A stretch of 64,000 nucleotides of DNA from Acinetobacter ursingii DSM 16037 = CIP 107286 (GCF_000368825.1 NZ_KB849710.1:1-64000), one strand, 5' to 3'; counted from the stretch's first letter, positions 46,575-55,604 are shown. The notes: generated from the sequence alone by a model not told the origin. Numbers and translations are program-made.

Positions 46575-47453
46575 TTACGTAGTAGAGTGATCAATGTCTT
46601 GACGCGATGCGCGTAGCGTAACTCCAATTGAGGCAAGCATAATAAAACCAAGGGCAATCCATTGTAATAACGTAATGTTTTCATGCAATAAGATTAAACC
46701 TGCGAGTGCGGCCAAAGCAGGAGAAAGGCTTGATAATGTGCCGTAGCTGAGTTTAGTCAGTCTTTTTAGGGCAAATAAATCTAGTGCATACGGAATAGCG
46801 GTGGCTAAGATGGCAATCAACAATGCCTTTGGCCAAAACTCAGAATCGAGAAGATGTTCAGGTTGATGAACTAAACCAATGGGCAATAACACCATCGCTG
46901 AAAGACTAATGGCAATGGTCAAGGCATGCATCCCGATATTTTGGCGTACCACTTTATGTCCAAAGTAGATATAAAATGCCCAGCATAAACCTGCCCCAAG
47001 TGCAAACGCTGCACCAGTTAAGGAGAAGTTTGCCTGAGCCGCTTGTTGCCAAGGTACCATCAGGGCAATCCCTAAGATGGCACAGATTACCCAGATATAA
47101 TCGCGGCGTTGCTGAATCGAAAGTAAGGCGAGTCCCAGTGGGCCAATAAACTCTAATCCAACCGCAATCCCTTGGGGCAATTTGCCAAGAGACATATAAA
47201 ACAACACATTCATGACACCTAAAGCGCCACTATAACCGAGTAAGTCACGCCATTTTAAAGTCGAAAGCTTGCTTAAGATTTTCCAAGATCGAAACATGAA
47301 AAAGACTAAAACTGAAGCAAAGCAGAGCCTTAAAATGGTTACACTCAAGGGATCTAATACTGCAATTAATTGCTTGGCAAAAGATGCGCTAACTTGATAA
47401 CACATCATCGACAACATCATGGCTAGGACAGCAATCAATGGAGTATTAGACAT
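46575..47453 (-). CDS. EamA-family exporter (RhtA-like), copy 1
   Basis: The 292-residue inner-membrane protein has ten predicted helices in two EamA repeats. Shared family stretches are VTILRLCFASVLVFFMFRSW, GIAVGLEFIGPLGLALL and FALGAGLCWAFYIYFGHKV. It resembles the next gene and E. coli RhtA, the threonine/homoserine exporter of the drug/metabolite transporter superfamily. The substrate is inferred only. The neighbouring paralogue on the same strand suggests tandem duplication, 84 bases apart. Confidence 0.87.
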   Translation of the reverse strand: MSNTPLIAVLAMMLSMMCYQVSASFAKQLIAVLDPLSVTILRLCFASVLVFFMFRSWKILSKLSTLKWRDLLGYSGALGVMNVLFYMSLGKLPQGIAVGLEFIGPLGLALLSIQQRRDYIWVICAILGIALMVPWQQAAQANFSLTGAAFALGAGLCWAFYIYFGHKVVRQNIGMHALTIAISLSAMVLLPIGLVHQPEHLLDSEFWPKALLIAILATAIPYALDLFALKRLTKLSYGTLSSLSPALAALAGLILLHENITLLQWIALGFIMLASIGVTLRASRQDIDHSTT

Positions 47454-47537
47454 GGTGAGGGCTCAAAAGATATAAATAACTGAAACGATAAATCTTGTAT
47501 GCAATAACATCTATTATAAGAAACTGAGATGAGTCTT

Positions 47538-48422
47538 TCATGGCACTACATGGTCTGTACGTTTAGCGCGTTGCGTTGTCACTGTGCAACCCACCGAAGC
47601 TGTAATAATCGTTGCTAAAGCAAGCCATTGACTCCATATTAATTTTTCGCCCAAAAAGATGAAACCGGAAAATGCAGCAACCGCAGGTTCCATGCTCATC
47701 AGTGTACCAAAGCTTAGTGCAGTGAGTCGTCTTAATGCCAGCATTTCCAGTGAAAAAGGCAAGGCACTGGCTAAAATTGCAAGTGCAATAAAATAAAAAA
47801 TATAGGGAAGTTCAAAGACGTGCGCCATAGAGCCTGTTAGAAATGCAATCGGAATTAATAGCAATGCACCAATTGTCATGCCTAGAAATACCGTGTGATT
47901 GCCTGAAATGCCTGAAGGCTTCTGACCTGCAATAATATACAATGCCCAACAAGCACCTGCCGCTAAGGCATAAGCTATTCCAATCAGATCCAGATGATGG
48001 CTGGCCTGATGAAATGGAAACAGTAAGAGTAAGCCTACAATGGCACAGCACACCCAGATCAAATCGTATTTTTGTCTAGCATAGTAAAGAGCAATACTTA
48101 ACGGCCCAACAAACTCAAATGCCACTGCGATGCCCAAAGGTAAACGTTGCAGCGATAAATAAAATAAGGCATTCATTCCTGCCAGCGCCAGACCATAACT
48201 GATAATTGCTTTCCAGCGAACCTTTTGCCACTGGATTTTCCATGCCTGAAAAATCACCGCTAAAATCAGCGCGCCAAAACATAGTCGCATCGCAGAAACC
48301 GTCAGAACGGGGTAGCTTTGAAATAAGACTTTGGCGAGAGAACCGCTACTTTGCACACAGATCATCGCCACAAGCAGAAAAATTAAAGCTTGTAATTGCG
48401 ACTTCGGACTAGATAAGGACAT
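47538..48422 (-). CDS. rhtA: EamA-family exporter, close RhtA homologue, copy 2
   Basis: The 294-residue product is nearer to RhtA than copy 1: SGSLAKVLFQSYPVLTVSAM, GMNALFYLSLQRLPLGIAVA, GIAYALAAGACWALYIIAGQ and RRLTALSFGTLMSMEPAVAA. RhtA exports threonine, homoserine and some other amino acids. The start ATG at 48422 was chosen because an upstream in-frame start at 48485 would run through the serA terminator. The downstream copy 1 is its paralogue. Confidence 0.87.
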   Translation of the reverse strand: MSLSSPKSQLQALIFLLVAMICVQSSGSLAKVLFQSYPVLTVSAMRLCFGALILAVIFQAWKIQWQKVRWKAIISYGLALAGMNALFYLSLQRLPLGIAVAFEFVGPLSIALYYARQKYDLIWVCCAIVGLLLLFPFHQASHHLDLIGIAYALAAGACWALYIIAGQKPSGISGNHTVFLGMTIGALLLIPIAFLTGSMAHVFELPYIFYFIALAILASALPFSLEMLALRRLTALSFGTLMSMEPAVAAFSGFIFLGEKLIWSQWLALATIITASVGCTVTTQRAKRTDHVVP

Positions 48423-48470
48423 TTTGAACAAACGGTATATTTTTAAGCATGATAATTCATGTTGAGACAA

Positions 48471-48498
48471 AAAAGCCACAGACATTGCTGTGGCTTTT
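48471..48498 (-). terminator. Terminator after serA (minus strand)
   Basis: AAAAGCCACAG and CTGTGGCTTTT form an 11-bp stem around a 6-base loop, beginning 15 bases beyond the serA stop on the minus strand, with T-run. Confidence 0.9.
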
Positions 48499-48512
48499 GA
48501 GCAAAAATTTTA

Positions 48513-49745
48513 TTAGAACAAGATACGAACGCGAATCGTACCTTCGACTTCGCTCAACATATCCAGAGCTTCCTGAGAGGCAGATGCATCAACATCCATG
48601 ACCAGATAGCCAATATCACCTTTGGTCATTAAACTTTGACCAGAAATGTTAATACCTTGATCTGCAAATAGATTATTGATTTTAGACAATACGCCTGGAA
48701 TATTCTTGTGAATATGCAACAGACGATGTTTACCTTCAGTCAATGGCAATGCGATTTCTGGGAAATTCACCGCAGAAAGCGTCATACCCTTATCAGAATA
48801 CGCGACAAACTTTTCAGCTACTTCAAGACCAATATTGGCCTGCGCTTCCATAGTTGAACCGCCCACATGTGGGGTGAGGATCACGTTTGGAATGTTACGT
48901 AGTGGAGAAATAAATTCTTCACCATTGGCTTTAGGCTCTTTCGGGAATACATCGACCGCTGCACCTGCAAGATGACCAGATTTCAATGCATCTGCCAAGT
49001 CTTCAATCACCACACAGGTACCACGTGCCGCATTCAAGAAGATTGAACCTTCTTTCATTTTAGCAAACTGTTCTTTTTTGAAGAAGTTGCGTGTAGACGG
49101 TACATCTGGAACGTGTAAAGTCACCACATCAGCCGTTGCAAGTAATTCATCCAGTGAACCTACTTGACGTGCATTACCTAATGGGAGTTTGGTCACGGCA
49201 TCAAAATAGATCACTTTCATACCAAGACTTTCTGCCAATACAGAAAGCTGAGAACCAATCGAACCGTAACCCACAATACCTAAAGTCTTACCACGTGTTT
49301 CAAAAGAACCAACCGCAGATTTATTCCATCCACCTGCATGGGTATCTGTTGATTTCTCTGGCACACGACGCAACAATAAAATTGTTTCAGCAAGAACCAG
49401 TTCAGCAACGGAGCGCGTATTTGAATACGGGGCGTTGAAAACTGGGATACCACGTGACATCGCGGCTTTTAAATCAACCTGATTGGTTCCGATACAAAAA
49501 CAGCCGACCGCGATCAATTTATTCGCAGCTTCAAACACTTCTTCAGTGAGTTGAGTACGCGAACGAATCCCAATAAAGTGCGCATCTTTGACGGCTTCTT
49601 TTAGAGCGTCGCCTTCCAGCGCAGTTTTATGATAATCGATGTTGGTATAACCCGCTGCATTGAGAGTATCGATGGCGTTTTGGTGAACACCTTCTAACAA
49701 CAAGAAACGAATTTTATCTTTAGGTAGTGATAGATGTTGGCTCAT
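48513..49745 (-). CDS. serA: D-3-phosphoglycerate dehydrogenase SerA
   Basis: SerA oxidises 3-phosphoglycerate to phosphohydroxypyruvate, the first step of serine synthesis. It also reduces 2-ketoglutarate to D-2-hydroxyglutarate. The 410-residue product has the NAD-binding GIVGYGSIGSQLSVLAESLG, the catalytic LNAARGTCVV and LTPHVGGSTMEAQANI, and a C-terminal ACT domain (HKNIPGVLSKINNLFADQGI). The length matches the E. coli-type serine-inhibited enzyme. It is divergent from a D-2-hydroxyglutarate dehydrogenase-like gene, 380 bases away. Confidence 0.97.
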   Translation of the reverse strand: MSQHLSLPKDKIRFLLLEGVHQNAIDTLNAAGYTNIDYHKTALEGDALKEAVKDAHFIGIRSRTQLTEEVFEAANKLIAVGCFCIGTNQVDLKAAMSRGIPVFNAPYSNTRSVAELVLAETILLLRRVPEKSTDTHAGGWNKSAVGSFETRGKTLGIVGYGSIGSQLSVLAESLGMKVIYFDAVTKLPLGNARQVGSLDELLATADVVTLHVPDVPSTRNFFKKEQFAKMKEGSIFLNAARGTCVVIEDLADALKSGHLAGAAVDVFPKEPKANGEEFISPLRNIPNVILTPHVGGSTMEAQANIGLEVAEKFVAYSDKGMTLSAVNFPEIALPLTEGKHRLLHIHKNIPGVLSKINNLFADQGINISGQSLMTKGDIGYLVMDVDASASQEALDMLSEVEGTIRVRILF

Positions 49746-50125
49746 TACGGCTCCGCTACAAAGGCCAAATTTAGTCGCGAAATTATATCACAAGTCCTGC
49801 CAGTTGTTTATGCGTTATCACGCAACGATATGGAATCATGAGCTGAATAAATTTCAATTTATTGACAATCTAATTCAAGTTGTGGTTGGCAGATTAAAAA
49901 ATTGAATATTTCTAAATAAGCTATTCAACACATTTTGTAGTGACTGTATGTTTAAGCGATGCTTTATCCAGCGCCTGCTTACATGTAAAATAAGATGAAT
50001 ATTTGGTAAAACACCAAACGCTTTTAGAAATTTGTGAGTCATGCTGCAACTTGTGTATGTGGATTGCAGTACAATTTTCAAATTTCTTAACCCCACCTGT
50101 TTATTTCTTGCTAGGCCTGTAAACG
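49746..50125. other. Intergenic region between serA and the FAD dehydrogenase
   Basis: This 380-base divergent region should hold both promoters. A short minus-strand frame crossing 49875-50150 has no recognisable features and was not called. No operator was identified. Confidence 0.5.
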
Positions 50126-51535
50126 ATGAATGCTCCAGTCGCTTTAACACCTGAGTTACTTACCCAATTAACTGCGATCGTCGGTGAAAACCGAATTAAA
50201 ACCGATGCGGATAGTCTTGAAAATTGGGGACGCGATCATACCAAGCATTTTGATCCAAACCCATCAGTCATCGTTTTTCCATCAAGTACTGAGCAGGTTC
50301 AAGCGATCGTCAAACTTGCCAATCAATTTCATGTGGCGATTACACCATCAGGTGGTCGCACAGGTTTATCGGCAGGTGCAGTTGCGACCAACGGTGAAAT
50401 TGTCATTAGTATGGACAAGATGAACCAGATTCTGGAATTCTTCCCAGCAGATCGTATGGTACGTGTACAAGCAGGGGTGGTGACTGAGCAATTGCAGAAT
50501 TACGCTGAAGAACAGGGCATGTATTATCCAGTTGATTTTGCATCTGCTGGTTCGAGCCAGATTGGCGGTAATATTGGCACCAATGCGGGCGGTATCAAAG
50601 TTATCAAATACGGCATGACGCGTAACTGGGTGCTAGGTTTGACCGTAGTCACAGGTAAAGGCGATATTTTACGCTTAAACAAAGGCATGGTTAAAAACGC
50701 AACTGGCTATGCATTACAACATTTGTTTATTGGTGGTGAAGGAACTTTAGGTTTAGTGACTGAAGCTGAAATTAAACTGGAACGTCAACCACAAAATCTA
50801 CAGGTATTGGTGCTAGGTGTGCCTGATTTTGATGCGGTGATGCCTGTATTACATGCATTCCAAAAGGAAATTGACCTGACGGCTTTTGAGTTCTTTGGTG
50901 AACTGGCGATGCAAAAAGTGTTGGATCGTGGTCATGTCCAACGCCCTTTTGAAACGCAATGTCCATTTTACGTGTTACTTGAATTTGAAGCACCGTATGA
51001 GCCGATTATGGATAAAGCCATGCAGATTTTTGAACATTGTATGGAACAGGGTTGGGTGCTTGATGGCGTGATGAGCCAAAGTCTGGATCAGGTTGAAAGC
51101 TTGTGGCGTTTGCGTGAAGATATTTCTGAGTCGATTGCGCCGTTTATTCCGTATAAAAACGACATTTCAGTTTTGATCACACATGTGCCTGCATTTATTA
51201 AAGAAATTGATGACATTGTGCAGGACAATTATCCAGACTTTGAAATTTGTTGGTTTGGTCATATTGGTGACGGGAATTTACATTTAAATATTTTGAAACC
51301 TGAGAATTTAAGCAAGGATGAGTTCTTTGCCAAATGTCAGGTGGTGAATAAATATGTATTCGATACAGTGAAAAAATATGATGGTTCAATTTCGGCTGAA
51401 CATGGTGTAGGGATGACCAAAAAACCGTATTTGGAATATTCGCGTTCACCTGAAGAAATTGGTTATATGAAAGCCTTGAAACTGGCATTTGATCCGAACG
51501 GTATTATGAATCCGGGTAAATTGTTTGATTTATAA
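50126..51535 (+). CDS. FAD-linked D-2-hydroxyglutarate dehydrogenase-like oxidoreductase
   Basis: The 469-residue product belongs to the PCMH-type FAD family. It has the FAD-binding TPSGGRTGLSAGAVATNGEI, SSQIGGNIGTNAGGIKVIKY, and NATGYALQHLFIGGEGTLGL. The C-terminal substrate/metal domain contains GHIGDGNLHLNILK and ISAEHGVGMTKKPYL. These features fit D-2-hydroxyglutarate and D-lactate dehydrogenases. The divergent serA supports a D-2-hydroxyglutarate role, since SerA can generate that compound. The function is thus inferred from family and neighbour. Confidence 0.88.
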   Translation: MNAPVALTPELLTQLTAIVGENRIKTDADSLENWGRDHTKHFDPNPSVIVFPSSTEQVQAIVKLANQFHVAITPSGGRTGLSAGAVATNGEIVISMDKMNQILEFFPADRMVRVQAGVVTEQLQNYAEEQGMYYPVDFASAGSSQIGGNIGTNAGGIKVIKYGMTRNWVLGLTVVTGKGDILRLNKGMVKNATGYALQHLFIGGEGTLGLVTEAEIKLERQPQNLQVLVLGVPDFDAVMPVLHAFQKEIDLTAFEFFGELAMQKVLDRGHVQRPFETQCPFYVLLEFEAPYEPIMDKAMQIFEHCMEQGWVLDGVMSQSLDQVESLWRLREDISESIAPFIPYKNDISVLITHVPAFIKEIDDIVQDNYPDFEICWFGHIGDGNLHLNILKPENLSKDEFFAKCQVVNKYVFDTVKKYDGSISAEHGVGMTKKPYLEYSRSPEEIGYMKALKLAFDPNGIMNPGKLFDL

Positions 51536-51545
51536 AAATCACAAA

Positions 51546-51572
51546 ACTGTAGAAGCTACATAGTTTCTACAG
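51546..51572 (+). terminator. First hairpin after the FAD dehydrogenase
   Basis: ACTGTAGAA pairs with TTCTACAGT around a 9-base loop just after the stop codon. There is no T-run, so it is probably a stability hairpin ahead of the true terminator. Confidence 0.5.
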
Positions 51573-51585
51573 TGTAATTGAGATT

Positions 51586-51621
51586 GGCGTAGCATCATAA
51601 AGCTACGCCTTTTGTTTTTTA
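51586..51621 (+). terminator. Terminator after the FAD dehydrogenase
   Basis: GGCGTAGC pairs perfectly with GCTACGCC around ATCATAAA and is followed by TTTTGTTTTTT. Confidence 0.9.
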
Positions 51622-51635
51622 GATGTGTGAAAAAG

Positions 51636-52004
51636 ATGTTACGTTTAATTGCGATTTCTGGATTATGTTTGGGATTGATGACGAGTTGTGCCACAACCAC
51701 TAAGTTAATGTCATTGGGTGGTGGCGAAAGCCCAATGCAACAGGTTTTAAAAGCGCAGCCTGAAATTAGTAAAGAACATCAAAATACCTCGATTCAGCAA
51801 GTGTTTAATCGAGTTGAATCTCCTACTGTTTCCAGAATTACGGTCATTCAAACGGGTTTAATGGATGATTCGGTGTCTGCGATTAAAACTGAATATTTAT
51901 TTAAGTTGGATGATAAAAAATGGCAGTTGCAAAATAAACAGCAGAGTTATCAATGTGCCAGAGGCAAGAATACTCGCAGTTTTCAGAGCAAGTTGTGTTC
52001 TTAG
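51636..52004 (+). CDS. Small putative lipoprotein
   Basis: The 122-residue product begins MLRLIAISGLCLGLMTSCAT, a lipoprotein-type signal with the candidate lipid-attached Cys18. The rest (SPMQQVLKAQPEISKEHQNT, VSRITVIQTGLMDDSVSAIK) is unrecognised. Two cysteines near the C-terminus could form a disulfide. The ATG at 51636 was chosen because the alternative TTG at 51612 lies within the terminator T-run. Monocistronic. Confidence 0.72.
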   Translation: MLRLIAISGLCLGLMTSCATTTKLMSLGGGESPMQQVLKAQPEISKEHQNTSIQQVFNRVESPTVSRITVIQTGLMDDSVSAIKTEYLFKLDDKKWQLQNKQQSYQCARGKNTRSFQSKLCS

Positions 52005-52092
52005 TGTTTTAGGCTTTATTGCTTGAATAAATAAGAAATTTTAGGTAAAAGCATATCGGAAGATATGCTTTTTTTATGAGATTTTTATAATA

Positions 52093-52788
52093 ATGAACAT
52101 CCATCGCGAAATTGAAAAGCTGTTCCAACAGCGCCAAGACATTCCATTATTTTATATTGAAAGTGGCAGTCGTTTATGGGGTATGGCAAGTCCTGACAGT
52201 GACTATGATGTGCGTGGCTTCCATTTACCCAGTAAAGATCAGTATTTTGATTATAAAAAGCATCGTGATCTGATAGAAATCATGGATGGCGATTTTGACT
52301 TTGTTTCTTATGATTTAGATAAAATGTTTGGTCTGCTCGCTAAAAGTAATCCCACAGTTATCGAATGGGTACGAGCGCATATTGTGTATTTTAATGCTTT
52401 TCCAGAATGGCAAAGTTTCCGCAATGGGTTGCTTGAGCGAATTGACTATAGCGCGCTATATCATCACTACTTATCACTAGCGAAAGGTGGGATGAAAGTG
52501 ATGCAAACCGCAGATAATTTTACTTATAAGAAAGTATTTTATTCGATTCGTGGTTTGATGTCAGCAGAGTTAGCAACTCAGGAAATCATGCCTGAATTGT
52601 TGATTACCACTTTATTTGAACAAATCGCTGCTAATGATCCTTTACGTCATTGGGCGGAAGATTATTTAGAAATTAAAAAGCAGCAGAAAGAAAAAGCCCA
52701 ACTTCCAGAAGTAGAGCAGACAGCTATTCTTCAGTTGTTGGAAACGAAAATTGAGCAGTTGGCTGCTAAAGAGATGAAAAAAATCTGA
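52093..52788 (+). CDS. Nucleotidyltransferase (COG3541/RlaP-like), end frameshifted
   Basis: The 231-residue product has the nucleotidyltransferase signature IESGSRLWGMASPDSDYDVR (GS followed by a metal-binding DSDYD), then FVSYDLDKMFGLLAKSNPTV and KKVFYSIRGLM. It resembles the COG3541 family (Pfam name: RNA repair pathway DNA polymerase beta family). No RNA ligase is adjacent. A run of seven A at 52777-52783 ends the frame at a TGA. With six A the frame would continue SDQREGLERYLTEYSRHLKQ and YYYQ to a TAG at 52856-52858, next to the terminator. The original gene therefore probably ran to 52858 (about 254 residues). Confidence 0.82.
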   Translation: MNIHREIEKLFQQRQDIPLFYIESGSRLWGMASPDSDYDVRGFHLPSKDQYFDYKKHRDLIEIMDGDFDFVSYDLDKMFGLLAKSNPTVIEWVRAHIVYFNAFPEWQSFRNGLLERIDYSALYHHYLSLAKGGMKVMQTADNFTYKKVFYSIRGLMSAELATQEIMPELLITTLFEQIAANDPLRHWAEDYLEIKKQQKEKAQLPEVEQTAILQLLETKIEQLAAKEMKKI

Positions 52789-52852
52789 TCAGCGTGAGGG
52801 TTTAGAACGCTACCTGACAGAATATAGTCGTCATTTGAAGCAGTATTATTAT

Positions 52853-52882
52853 CAGTAGAAGCAAGCTTCTACTGATCGTTTT
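52853..52882 (+). terminator. Terminator overlapping the original nucleotidyltransferase stop
   Basis: TCAGTAGAAGC and GCTTCTACTGA form an 11-bp stem around AA and are followed by TCGTTTTT. Its position over the TAG at 52856-52858 supports the extended frame. Confidence 0.85.
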
Positions 52883-52887
52883 TAATT

Positions 52888-53202
52888 TTAAAACCTACTT
52901 TGTAGAATACGAACTTTGACATCCACCACATGATCTTTGATCGCTTCAAAATGTCGCTGCATATGGGCAGTTTGCATATGCGCTTCAAGATGCGCGGTGC
53001 TTTGCCATTTTTCTAACATTACAATTAAGTTTTGATCTTGAGTTTGTATTTCAAGCGCAGGTAAGTGATCAATTAAAGTCTCGTAACCATAACAACCATC
53101 TTCTGCCAACACCGTAGGGGTGATTTTTTGAAAGGCATCTAAAACAGCTTGACGATGTTCCGTAGCTGCATGGATACGAATTTCGGCAATAATCGTCAAC
53201 AT
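52888..53202 (-). CDS. ygiN: YgiN-like putative quinol monooxygenase (ABM domain)
   Basis: The 104-residue product is an antibiotic-biosynthesis-monooxygenase-fold protein: MLTIIAEIRIHAATEHRQAV, VLAEDGCYGYETL, and LIVMLEKWQSTAHLEAHMQT. E. coli YgiN works with MdaB in a quinone redox cycle. Here too it is directly downstream of mdaB, with the start 11 bases after the mdaB stop. An AAGGAAAACACA ribosome-binding region precedes ATG 53202. Confidence 0.87.
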   Translation of the reverse strand: MLTIIAEIRIHAATEHRQAVLDAFQKITPTVLAEDGCYGYETLIDHLPALEIQTQDQNLIVMLEKWQSTAHLEAHMQTAHMQRHFEAIKDHVVDVKVRILQSRF

Positions 53203-53212
53203 TGTGTTTTCC

Positions 53213-53806
53213 TTATTCCTGTTCAACTGTAAAAACTTGATCTAAATGGGCTTTGTAAGCATCGAGATAGCTCGGCACGTCTGGCATCTTAATCACATCA
53301 TTCACGATAAAAGTGGGGAGTGAGTCCATTCCCAAAAATTGGTTTGCCTTATGAAAAGGTAAATACACGCCATCTACACCGACGCCGTGAAAAAACTGAT
53401 CAGGATCGGTAAATGCTTCGATTGGGGCATTCCATGTTAAAGACAACATGTATTTTTTGCCCTGAATCAAACCACCTGAACCATATTTTTTAGTGACATC
53501 GGAACGGCTGCGTCCATCACTGGCATACAGTACACCATGACCAATGGTAAATACCTCATCGATATATTTTTTCATCGTCCACGGCGCGCCCATCCACCAA
53601 CCTGGCATTTGATAGATCACCACATCTGCCCACACATATTTATCTATCTCAGCTTGAATATCATAGTCACTGTCCGTCCGCGTTACTTTGACGTCATGAC
53701 CTAACTGGATTAAATGACGTTGCGCAAAATCGGTTAAGGTATCATTCAATTGGCCATTGGAATGTGCAAATGCTTTAGCACCGTTGATGATTAAGATATG
53801 ACTCAC
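53213..53806 (-). CDS. mdaB: NADPH-quinone oxidoreductase MdaB
   Basis: The 197-residue flavodoxin-fold product contains the FMN/FAD-site MSHILIINGAKAFAHSNGQL, the conserved YQMPGWWMGAPWTMKKYIDE, and MLSLTWNAPIEAFTD. MdaB reduces quinones by two electrons, protecting against semiquinone stress. The start codon is GTG at 53806. ygiN follows and the two are almost certainly an operon. Confidence 0.92.
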   Translation of the reverse strand: MSHILIINGAKAFAHSNGQLNDTLTDFAQRHLIQLGHDVKVTRTDSDYDIQAEIDKYVWADVVIYQMPGWWMGAPWTMKKYIDEVFTIGHGVLYASDGRSRSDVTKKYGSGGLIQGKKYMLSLTWNAPIEAFTDPDQFFHGVGVDGVYLPFHKANQFLGMDSLPTFIVNDVIKMPDVPSYLDAYKAHLDQVFTVEQE

Positions 53807-54316
53807 GGGAGAACCTGATTTTAAAATTCATGATAGTCAATATAGAGTGTTTATTGATTCTAAAAAATGCATGAATCTGCAAAATATTATTGCTTAAAAA
53901 TCAATAATTCTTTATAGGAAGTTGCGTGCTGTTTATTTTTTAACTCAAACTGTGGATAACTTCGCGTTTACTCACAGTCACAACATGCATAATTTGTAGT
54001 TAAATTTTAAAAATAATTTGAAAGAAATAACAATCTTGCGCTTTATTTAACATTTTAATATCGACGCTGAAAATAAAAAGTGCTATGTTTGCGCCAGATT
54101 TTTCATAAATCTTGGTCATATCATTTGACCTCAATCTCACGTTGTTATTTTCTCCTCAAAATTCAGACACTTTGTGAATACAGTGTTGTATAGCTGAATA
54201 GTCAGCATATCAAAAATTCAACTCTCTAAAACTCAATGTTTGTCATTGGGCTGGCGCATATTGATTAGAAAATAATGTTCAGCTTGCAAACAGACATCTT
54301 GAATAAGTAGATCACA
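53807..54316. other. Intergenic region between mdaB and craA
   Basis: This 510-base AT-rich divergent region has no credible gene and no adjacent regulator. It should contain the promoters of mdaB and craA. Only weak promoter-like words are visible and I call none. Confidence 0.5.
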
Positions 54317-55546
54317 ATGCAAAATATGCAAACGACAACATTAAATCGTCAGACCTTAATGTTTCCGCTGGCTTTGGTTCTGTTTGAACTTGCGGTTTAT
54401 ATTGGCAATGATTTAATTCAGCCAGCGATGCTGGCCATTACACAGGATTTTGGTGTCAGTTCGACATGGGCGCCTTCTTCGATGTCTTTTTATTTATTGG
54501 GCGGTGCAAGTGTGGCTTGGTTACTCGGCCCACTTTCAGATCGTCTAGGTCGAAAAAAGGTTTTATTAACGGGTGTGTTATTTTTCGGCATTTGCTGTTT
54601 ATTGATTTTATTGACTCAAAATATGGCACAATTTTTGGCTTTTCGGTTCTTACAAGGGATCGGATTGACAGTGATTGCTGCGGTCGGTTATGCCGCGATT
54701 CAGGAAACTTTTGCCGAACGTGATGCCATTAAAGTCATGGCGTTAATGGCCAATATTTCCTTACTTGCACCATTACTTGGGCCTGTTTTTGGTGCTTTTC
54801 TGATTGATTATGTGTCATGGCACTGGGGCTTCGTTGCAATCGCTTTGTTGGCATTGATCAGTTGGTTTGGATTAAAAGCCAAAATGCCAAGTCAGCAGCA
54901 GAGTGTGACGCGTCAACCGTTTATTTATCTGTTTGATGATTTTAAAAAAGTCTTTACCGATAAAAAGTTTTTAGGTCTTACTCTGGCATTGCCTTTGGTG
55001 AGTTTACCTTTAATGCTATGGATTGCATTGTCCCCTGTGATGTTAGTGGAAGAACTCAAGTTTAGTAGTGTGCAATATGGCTTAGCACAGTTCCCCGTTT
55101 TTATCGGGCTGATTTTGGGCAATATTGTGCTGATTAAGATTATGGATCGTTATCCTTTGGGAACCACGATTCTCACAGGCTTACCTATAATGCTATTAGG
55201 CACTGTTATCTTAGTGATCGGGGCAATCTGCCAACACTATCTGGTGCCATGTTTATTAATCGGCATGACCTTGATCAGTTTTGGTGAAGGCATTAGTTTT
55301 TCGGTGATGTATCGCTTTGCTTTGATGTCATCTGAGATGAGTAAAGGCACAGTTGCGGCAGCAGTGTCGATGTTACTGATGTTAAGCTTCTTTGGAATTA
55401 TTGAACTGGTGCGCGAACTCTATGTCCATTTTCATATTATGGCATTTAGTCTCGCCTCTTTTGTTTTGATTGCGATTTGGTTTTTAAAACCCAAGCAAGT
55501 TTTGCTTAAACTGATGCAGCAACGTAGGCAGGAAGGGCAGTTTTAA
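54317..55546 (+). CDS. craA: MFS multidrug efflux pump CraA/MdfA family
   Basis: The 409-residue product has twelve hydrophobic helices and matches remembered E. coli MdfA and A. baumannii CraA across its length. Helix 1 reads LVLFELAVYIGNDLIQPAML, retaining the acidic pair corresponding to MdfA Glu26 and Asp34. Motif A is LGPLSDRLGRKKVLL, and motif C-like VGYAAIQETFAERDAIKVMA follows. CraA exports chloramphenicol with protons, and MdfA has broader range. The length equals CraA. Expression level cannot be judged. Confidence 0.9.
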   Translation: MQNMQTTTLNRQTLMFPLALVLFELAVYIGNDLIQPAMLAITQDFGVSSTWAPSSMSFYLLGGASVAWLLGPLSDRLGRKKVLLTGVLFFGICCLLILLTQNMAQFLAFRFLQGIGLTVIAAVGYAAIQETFAERDAIKVMALMANISLLAPLLGPVFGAFLIDYVSWHWGFVAIALLALISWFGLKAKMPSQQQSVTRQPFIYLFDDFKKVFTDKKFLGLTLALPLVSLPLMLWIALSPVMLVEELKFSSVQYGLAQFPVFIGLILGNIVLIKIMDRYPLGTTILTGLPIMLLGTVILVIGAICQHYLVPCLLIGMTLISFGEGISFSVMYRFALMSSEMSKGTVAAAVSMLLMLSFFGIIELVRELYVHFHIMAFSLASFVLIAIWFLKPKQVLLKLMQQRRQEGQF

Positions 55547-55550
55547 GCAA

Positions 55551-55579
55551 AGAGCGAATCTACGGGTTCGCTCTTTTTA
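55551..55579 (+). terminator. Terminator after craA
   Basis: AGAGCGAA pairs with TTCGCTCT around TCTACGGG and runs into TTTTTAT, 5 bases after the stop. Confidence 0.88.
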
Positions 55580-55604
55580 TCGCGAAATTATTTTTTTAAG
55601 CAAC

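Noticed and set aside
49875..50150. A 91-codon minus-strand frame between serA and the FAD dehydrogenase
   Set aside because: It overlaps the start of the FAD enzyme gene and has no motif or ribosome-binding site; most likely chance.
54100..54316. Possible promoter words upstream of craA (TTGACC near 54126)
   Set aside because: Spacing and -10 match are poor, so no promoter was called.
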